Shown piece by piece: positions 38,122-42,454 of a stretch of DNA of 42,454 nucleotides (position 1 is the stretch's first letter; each line of letters opens with the position of its first letter). Source of the DNA: Pseudomonadota bacterium (GTDB taxonomy: Bacteria; Bdellovibrionota_C; UBA2361; OMII01). The translations under genes and the position numbers were made by a program. The stretch spans positions 1 to 42,454 of the forward strand of contig OMIG01000178.1 in the NCBI GenBank assembly GCA_900299035.1, read 5' to 3'. Under the pieces are notes generated by a model. The model was not told where the DNA came from. It worked only from the letters and a program-made list of their open reading frames with translations, and made no database searches.

Positions 38122-38289
38122 TCAGCCGTGGGGCCTGAAACGCGGCGCCGCGAGGGAGCCTAGCAACAGCACGAGAAAGATCGGGAAGAGTATTCGGGCC
38201 ACGTGCGCTAGTGGCCCAGTGATCCCTCCGAAGGCGAAGAGGGCGGAAAACAGCGTTGCAATACAGAAGAAGATCGGAGCGATGCGCAT
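38122..38289 (-). CDS. DUF1328/UPF0391 small membrane protein
   Basis: A 55-residue protein, MRIAPIFFCIATLFSALFAFGGITGPLAHVARILFPIFLVLLLGSL, then a short basic tail. Two membrane segments joined by FGGIxGxxxxxAxIxF are the hallmark of the YtjA/DUF1328 family, found in many proteobacteria and often linked to stress or envelope conditions. The function is unknown. I start at the ATG at 38289; the frame reaches 38427 without a better start. No Shine-Dalgarno is visible. A plus-strand frame opposite (38006-38302) has a lipoprotein-like start but is less convincing. Confidence 0.68.
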   Translation of the reverse strand: MRIAPIFFCIATLFSALFAFGGITGPLAHVARILFPIFLVLLLGSLAAPRFRPHG

Positions 38290-38460
38290 GGATAGACGGT
38301 AGTGCTGATGCTCCGCGTGAGGCGATGATTGGCCTCGCGTTGCCAAGCGTGCACAAGCGATCGTGCAGTGACCTGAGTCAGCCTCGCCAAAGAAAATTTC
38401 GTAGGGCTGTAGAGTTTCACCCAACACACTGGTACTCTTCGCCGCGTTCGATGGAGGCTC

Positions 38461-38676
38461 ATGAACAGCCGAGAGTACATTCAGAAGATCTTCTTAGAGA
38501 TCGTCTCCGCGCCAAACTACGGACTGAGCGACTACGAGGACGCCTTTGTGCGCGCAGCGCTGGAAGTCACCCGCGAGGTTGAGTCCCCCCACAAAGAGGA
38601 GGCGATCGTGAGGCTCGTAGCGATGCGCAGCAGCAGGCTTTCCGCCGGCTCCCGCCGGGCTCGCTTGGCTAGCTAA
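38461..38676 (+). CDS. Small hypothetical protein, 71 residues
   Basis: The ATG at 38461 has GGAGG three bases upstream. The product (MNSREYIQKIFLEIVSAPNY...) is predicted to be mainly helical and charged, with a basic end (RRARLAS) and no membrane segment or signal. The helical part (DYEDAFVRAALEVTREVESPHKEE) looks like a real folded unit. No family recognised. It stands between the DUF1328 gene and the dehydrogenase gene, with no operon partner. Confidence 0.55.
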   Translation: MNSREYIQKIFLEIVSAPNYGLSDYEDAFVRAALEVTREVESPHKEEAIVRLVAMRSSRLSAGSRRARLAS

Positions 38677-38729
38677 CTCTTTCAGCGATTCTTCAGCAGC
38701 CCTGTTGCTAGGCGCTGACGGAGGCCGTT

Positions 38730-39578
38730 CTAGTAGCGGTAGAAACCCCGACCTGACTTTTTCCCGAACCAGCCAGCCTCAACGTATTTCACCAGCAGAG
38801 GGCACGGCCTGTACTTGTCCTCGCCAAGCTCGCGGTGGAGGAGCTGCAAAATGTACAGCAAGGTGTCGAGGCCCACGAAGTCTGCCAGTGTGAGCGGCCC
38901 CATCGGGTGGTTCGTGCCGAGCTTCATGGCGTTGTCTATGTCGATTGGCGCGACACCTTCCTGCGCCAAGAAGATCGCTTCGTTGATCATCGGGCAGAGG
39001 ATCCGGTTAACGATGAATCCCGGCCCATCGATGGCAAGCACAGTAGTTTTCTTGATTGAAGTGCACAGGGACTGCACCACGGCGTAGGTCTCATCGCTGG
39101 TCTGAAGCCCCCGTATCAGCTCCACGAGCTGCATAACCGGAACGGGGTTCATGAAGTGAACTCCCATGAACTTCTCGGGGCGAGAGGTTGCCGCCGCCAT
39201 GCGGGTAATCGAGATTGATGACGTGTTGCTGGCCAGGATAGCGTTTGGCCCTACGATTGAGTCGAGCTCCTTGAAGAGCGCGGCCTTCGGCTCGAACTGC
39301 TCGATGATCGCCTCAATCACCATGTCGCACTTTGCGAAATCCTTGAGGGACGATGCCTTTACGAGCTGCTGCTTCGCCCGTTCGCTCGTCGCCGCATCGA
39401 GCTTGCCTTTCTCGACTGCTTGGCCGAGGCGCGTGTGGATGCCTGCGAGCCCCTTGTCGAGGGCGGCCGGCGCCGCATCGAACAGCAGGGTTGATAAGCC
39501 CGCTGTGGCGAGCACCTGCGCGATTCCTGCGCCCATCTGCCCTGCACCGACAACTCCGACTGTTTTAACCTGGTTCAT
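38730..39578 (-). CDS. hbd: 3-hydroxybutyryl-CoA dehydrogenase
   Basis: A 282-residue NAD-dependent dehydrogenase that interconverts 3-hydroxyacyl-CoA and 3-oxoacyl-CoA in butanoate metabolism or beta-oxidation. The Rossmann motif is VGVVGAGQMGAGIAQ, followed by VIEAIIEQFEPK, ASNTSSISIT, HFMNPVPVMQLVE (catalytic His), GPGFIVNRIL and NHPMGPLTLADFVGLD. The length and the GRGFYRY end are those of Hbd/PaaH. GAGG precedes the ATG by four bases. No thiolase or enoyl-CoA hydratase is next to it. Confidence 0.93.
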   Translation of the reverse strand: MNQVKTVGVVGAGQMGAGIAQVLATAGLSTLLFDAAPAALDKGLAGIHTRLGQAVEKGKLDAATSERAKQQLVKASSLKDFAKCDMVIEAIIEQFEPKAALFKELDSIVGPNAILASNTSSISITRMAAATSRPEKFMGVHFMNPVPVMQLVELIRGLQTSDETYAVVQSLCTSIKKTTVLAIDGPGFIVNRILCPMINEAIFLAQEGVAPIDIDNAMKLGTNHPMGPLTLADFVGLDTLLYILQLLHRELGEDKYRPCPLLVKYVEAGWFGKKSGRGFYRY

Positions 39579-39689
39579 AGCGCCTCTGTAACTAAAACTC
39601 CGCCGTAAAAATCCCGTGAATAGGCGGAACGTGCAAGGCGAAAAAGGGCGCTCTCGTCGCTGAGACAGGAAAAAACTGCTCGAGGCTGC

Positions 39690-40688
39690 TTACTTGGCGT
39701 GAACAGCCGCCCGGGCGATAGGCTCGCTGCCGGCGAGCTCGCTTCCTGAAGACTTCTGGGCCGCCTTGAGAGTCGTCAGGTCTCCAGAGATGAGTGCTAC
39801 GATGCCTCCAATAGCGCTGGTCGTCATGACGGCCAGCAGCCATAGGGCACCAAACGCTATTGCCTGCTCGGAAGTCATCAGGGCAGGGGATGAGGCGACG
39901 AGGAAAGTCTCGTACGACTTCTCGCGTACGCCGAGGCCGTTCCAGCTAATTGGGAGGCTGGCAGCTATGTTCACGAACGGAATCACAACGAACAGCGTCG
40001 TGAGGGGAATCGAGACACCGAGGCCTGCCGCCATAACCGCGTGCAGCGATATCTGGAGCGAGTGAAAGACAACTGAGATTGCTGTAATCACCGTGAGGGT
40101 CTTGGGGTCTCGAGGAAAAATTGCTGCTACCTGGCGGAGCTTGGCCGCCAGTCGAGTGTTGTTGATGCCGGGCAGGTGAGTCAAAACCCAGGGCCCGACA
40201 ATCCAGGCTGCGATGAAGCCCAGGACGAGAACGATCAAGCCCGAGAGGAGGGGCCACTGCACTCGGTCATTTCCAAGGGTAAGGCTCGTCACGATAGCGA
40301 TAATGCCGAGCACGGTTAGGCCGTGGATTCGGTCTGCCACCACCGATGCGACACCCTCGGTCTTCTTCGGCTGGCCTTGAGCGATGAGCAGGCCGCGCAC
40401 TGCGTCTCCGCCCACCATGCCGAGCCCGAAGCAGTTCACGAACATGCCGATGAAGTAGGCCTTGAGCGCGGTCGGGTAGGGTACGTCGATTCCGCCCGAA
40501 CGAGCGATGGTCCACCACTTCACCGAGCTCATGAGCTGCCCAACTGTGTAGCCCACCACGACCAAGAGAACGGTGCTTAGGCTTATGGACTGAAAGGTTT
40601 CGAGCAGGTGGCGTCGCTCGGCGGAGTAGTACACGAGCGTGAGCATCGCGATGCTAAGCAGGATCTTTATCAGACTTTTAGTTTTCAT
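39690..40688 (-). CDS. LPG-synthase/AglD-like integral membrane protein
   Basis: A 332-residue protein with about eight membrane segments. The patterns VKWWTIARSGG, FVNCFGLGMVGGDAVR, VVADRIHGL and SLPISWNGLGVREKS are those of the lysylphosphatidylglycerol-synthase transmembrane family (UPF0104), which includes flippase-like proteins and glycan-linked proteins such as AglD. The GGDAVR and GLGVRE loops are conserved in the family. It lacks the soluble MprF-type synthase domain, so it is a stand-alone membrane unit, possibly moving a lipid or lipid-linked sugar. It is divergent from the gene at 40810. Confidence 0.87.
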   Translation of the reverse strand: MKTKSLIKILLSIAMLTLVYYSAERRHLLETFQSISLSTVLLVVVGYTVGQLMSSVKWWTIARSGGIDVPYPTALKAYFIGMFVNCFGLGMVGGDAVRGLLIAQGQPKKTEGVASVVADRIHGLTVLGIIAIVTSLTLGNDRVQWPLLSGLIVLVLGFIAAWIVGPWVLTHLPGINNTRLAAKLRQVAAIFPRDPKTLTVITAISVVFHSLQISLHAVMAAGLGVSIPLTTLFVVIPFVNIAASLPISWNGLGVREKSYETFLVASSPALMTSEQAIAFGALWLLAVMTTSAIGGIVALISGDLTTLKAAQKSSGSELAGSEPIARAAVHAK

Positions 40689-40809
40689 TCGGCGGCTCGC
40701 GCCCGTAAGTATTCCAGATCCTCACCTTTTTTACAAACTCCTAACCGGCTGTAATAACCGACCTTGCGCCGCCTAAGGTGCTCTGCTTATGTGCGAGAGG
40801 CACACCGCT

Positions 40810-41301
40810 ATGGCTCAAAATCCTAAAAGACCGACCGGACCATCTCGCGACCCACTCAGCGTGGGACTTGGCCGCCACAGGCGTCAAGGAGAGCGTCGCC
40901 TTCCCCCGTGGCTTGAGGAGTACGGCGTATGGATCGCGATCGCTGTGGTGGTTATCGCCTTCGTCGTGCCGGTTCAGATGCTTGGGATCTTCGACCAAAA
41001 AGAAGCTGTGAAACCCACCGCGGCGCTCCGTGCAGTGTCGGTGCCGATTAAGAGCTGGGCGGAGGGCTCTAGCACGAAGATTGAGTCAATTGCCGTGGAT
41101 GTCGAGAATGTAGGGCCAGAGGAGGCGCGCCAGGTGACAGTGAGCGGGGTCGTGCGAGGCACATCGTTTCCCCTGACTGGACCGGCTGTTTTGGAAGCGG
41201 GCCAGCGTGGGCGATTTATCGGAAAAACGGCCCTGAATGTCATGTCAGAAGACGAGGTGTCTGTAGGGCTCTCGTGTGCAAACTGCCCGCCAGCACCGTA
41301 G
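40810..41301 (+). CDS. Membrane-anchored hypothetical protein
   Basis: A 163-residue protein. A basic cytoplasmic N-terminus (residues 1-36, GRHRRQGERR) leads to one membrane span (about 38-58, VWIAIAVVVIAFVVPVQML). A periplasmic domain of about 100 residues follows, with many short strands (SIAVDVENVGPEEARQVTVSGVV), like an Ig or fibronectin fold. It ends CANCPPAP. The ATG at 40810 has GAGAGG about ten bases upstream; an ATG at 40789 adds seven residues. No family recognised. Upstream, TTTACA and TAATAA 16 bases apart could be its promoter. Confidence 0.65.
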   Translation: MAQNPKRPTGPSRDPLSVGLGRHRRQGERRLPPWLEEYGVWIAIAVVVIAFVVPVQMLGIFDQKEAVKPTAALRAVSVPIKSWAEGSSTKIESIAVDVENVGPEEARQVTVSGVVRGTSFPLTGPAVLEAGQRGRFIGKTALNVMSEDEVSVGLSCANCPPAP

Positions 41302-41377
41302 GCTGTTAGACAATCCGCTTTGCCGGTGTCACACTGTGAGCCGCTAGAAGCCTTGAGAGAGTGAGAGGTTGTAGCCC

Positions 41378-41923
41378 ATGCTTCGACCACCCGAGTTGCC
41401 GAATTCTAAAGCCCCCGAGCGTGACGTTCTTCCGTCAGCCGTGTTCCTGTTCGGGCTGTCAGGCGCCGGAAAGAGCTATTGCGGAGAGCTTCTATCGAGG
41501 CGCCTCGGATTCTCTTGTGTCGAGCTAGACCAGCACCTCACCGCAGCGATGAAGCTGGCGATTCATGAGAAGCGTTCCTTCACGGACGAAATGCGCGATG
41601 AGTACTTCTCTATTATCAAGGGTGTCGTTCAGTCTCGGATTGAGTCGGGCGGACGCTTTATCTTCGTGCAAGGCGCCTACCGGGAGCGCCACAGGAGATT
41701 CCTCAAGACAGAGATTCCATCGCTTGAGTTCGTGTGCGTCTCGGCCCCTTCGGGCCTCATACAGCAGCGCCTCTCGGCGCGTGGCGACTGGGTTGGCCCA
41801 GAGTATGCGGCTGCGATCGCCAAGAACTTCGAGCACCCTGCCGGCACGCGGGAACTTGTCAATGACGGGGCGTCAGACGACGAGCTGGTGGAGCGCTTTG
41901 TGGCCCTGTTTAGCCATGGGTAG
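41378..41923 (+). CDS. P-loop kinase, gluconokinase/shikimate-kinase-like
   Basis: A 181-residue P-loop protein with Walker A GLSGAGKSY (residues 26-34), VELDQHL (base or substrate Asp), GGRFIFVQGAYRERHRRFLK and LIQQRLSARGDWVGPEYAAAIAKNFEHP. The last part resembles gluconokinase, where it contacts substrate and nucleotide, and the size fits small-molecule kinases. I cannot say which sugar or acid is phosphorylated. GAGAGG is nine bases before the ATG. It is followed by the tRNA-Lys region. Confidence 0.78.
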   Translation: MLRPPELPNSKAPERDVLPSAVFLFGLSGAGKSYCGELLSRRLGFSCVELDQHLTAAMKLAIHEKRSFTDEMRDEYFSIIKGVVQSRIESGGRFIFVQGAYRERHRRFLKTEIPSLEFVCVSAPSGLIQQRLSARGDWVGPEYAAAIAKNFEHPAGTRELVNDGASDDELVERFVALFSHG

Positions 41924-41996
41924 CCCCAGGCGCTGGGCGAGTATCCGGCCTGCCACATCAGGCGATTGCTCTGTATAAGCCGCTTTTCGTGCGCAG

Positions 41997-42025
41997 ATGA
42001 CATTCGAGGGCATTTTACCTATACT
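41997..42025 (+). promoter_or_regulatory. Promoter of the tRNA-Lys(TTT) unit
   Basis: ATGACA (41997-42002) and TATACT (42020-42025) are separated by 17 bases, each one mismatch from consensus. The transcript would start near 42032 and read the truncated tRNA copy before the intact tRNA. Confidence 0.7.
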
Positions 42026-42041
42026 GGTAAGGTTCGTTAGC

Positions 42042-42103
42042 ACGGGCCGATAGCTCAGTCGGTAGAGCGCTGTATCTTTTTTCAAGTTGCTCCACCGACT
42101 GAG
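42042..42103 (+). pseudogene. Truncated tRNA-Lys copy with inverted D-arm copy
   Basis: Bases 42042-42068 are identical to 42125-42151, covering the acceptor 5' strand and D arm of tRNA-Lys(TTT). Instead of an anticodon arm the sequence runs into unrelated bases with T6, then GCTCCACCGACTGAG (42089-42103), the complement (one mismatch) of 42054-42068. The result is a 15-bp hairpin, not a tRNA. Confidence 0.85.
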
Positions 42104-42126
42104 GTTGAAGTTCGAAGTACCCTTAC

Positions 42127-42199
<73 letters not shown>

Positions 42200-42238
42200 T
42201 TCTCTCTCATCTTCAAACACATCAGCGGCACGAGTTCT

Positions 42239-42387
42239 CCGTAGCGCCGGCTTTCTAGCCGGCAGTGAAGGGGTTTGAGAGCTTACGGTGCTCCTTCGGC
42301 CAGGGTCAGCTGGCGAGCTGAGTTGCAGAAAGGTTTGGTGTCGACAGTCGAGCCCTTTCACTGCCGGCTAGAAAGCCGGCGCTACGG
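42239..42387. mobile_element. 149-bp MITE- or BIME-like element with perfect 31-bp inverted ends
   Basis: The arms 42239-42269 and 42357-42387 are exact reverse complements. The first begins CCGTAGCGCCGGCTTTC and ends CAGTGAA. Each arm contains its own hairpin (GCCGGCT-TTCT-AGCCGGC). The 87-base centre has no gene. No target-site duplication is seen. The form fits either a transposon-derived miniature element or a paired REP (BIME) unit mobilised by a transposase elsewhere. It begins 40 bases after tRNA-Lys(TTT). Confidence 0.8.
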
Positions 42388-42454
42388 AAGGGGCGACTTT
42401 CTTTCGAGTGGCCCAGGACCTCTTAGCCTTTGCAGTTGCGAGCGTGTGACGAAA

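Noticed and set aside
38006-38302. 98-codon plus-strand lipoprotein-like frame
   Set aside because: No ribosome site, and most of it is antisense to the DUF1328 gene, which has a real family match. Kept only as a low-interest finding.

Overview
The window is a stretch of chromosome from a moderately GC-rich Gram-negative bacterium. The evidence for that is a GspK-type secretion pseudopilin, a WaaP/Kdo-kinase-like protein, high GC at third codon positions and ordinary bacterial gene packing. A eukaryote-type (GT3) glycogen synthase, RecD2 without RecBC, and many two-domain signalling proteins would fit a deltaproteobacterial-like lineage (Bdellovibrionota, Myxococcota or relatives), but no sequence here fixes the phylum. 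I see no CRISPR array, rRNA, prophage or intact transposase. The region is mostly housekeeping and envelope genes, with small repeat elements concentrated at two tRNA-Lys genes.

Layout. 1-5.1 kb: the 5' end of a CgeB-like glycosyltransferase gene, two membrane proteins, an Exordium-like putative metallopeptidase and two unknown proteins. 5.1-12.6 kb (minus strand): a U32 peptidase-family protein, GT3 glycogen synthase, then an HD phosphohydrolase translationally coupled to recD2. 12.8-13.2 kb: tRNA-Lys(CTT) followed by tandem hairpin repeats with CA/CT microsatellites. 13.2-19.1 kb: an unknown protein, a tandem-MarR fusion, a methyltransferase/coiled-coil protein, a degenerate Xer-like recombinase with a palindrome over its promoter, and a GDPD phosphodiesterase. 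19.2-24.6 kb: an amidinohydrolase-udk pair, lysA, a WaaP-like kinase and a complete tyrosine recombinase. 24.6-27.0 kb: an IMPase-family/PHP-like pair, a hairpin, and an orphan gene flanked by 13-bp inverted repeats.

27.1-32.8 kb is a tight five-gene minus-strand operon (methyltransferase, FrhB-like Fe-S protein, GT4 glycosyltransferase, SGNH hydrolase, agmatine deiminase) behind a promoter that carries a palindrome; it probably makes or modifies a surface glycan. 33.0-34.7 kb is a STAS / receiver-HATPase / zinc-ribbon partner-switch cluster. 34.8-37.8 kb holds rpmB, an orphan gspK, a CheY-like protein and a DUF892 ferritin-like protein. 37.8-41.9 kb holds a 39-residue basic protein, a DUF1328 membrane protein, a hydroxyacyl-CoA dehydrogenase, an LPG-synthase-like membrane protein, a membrane-anchored protein and a P-loop kinase. 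The right end has a truncated tRNA-Lys copy that forms a hairpin with its own inverted copy, the intact tRNA-Lys(TTT), and a 149-bp element with perfect 31-bp inverted ends.

Gene starts fall into two classes. Some have Shine-Dalgarno sites. Others (15924, 24623, 24539, 9643, perhaps 14160 and 17564) have no Shine-Dalgarno but a -10-like hexamer 7-11 bases before the ATG, which suggests leaderless transcripts. Several genes overlap tail to tail. Everything here is read by eye from sequence; family assignments rest on motifs, not on searches.
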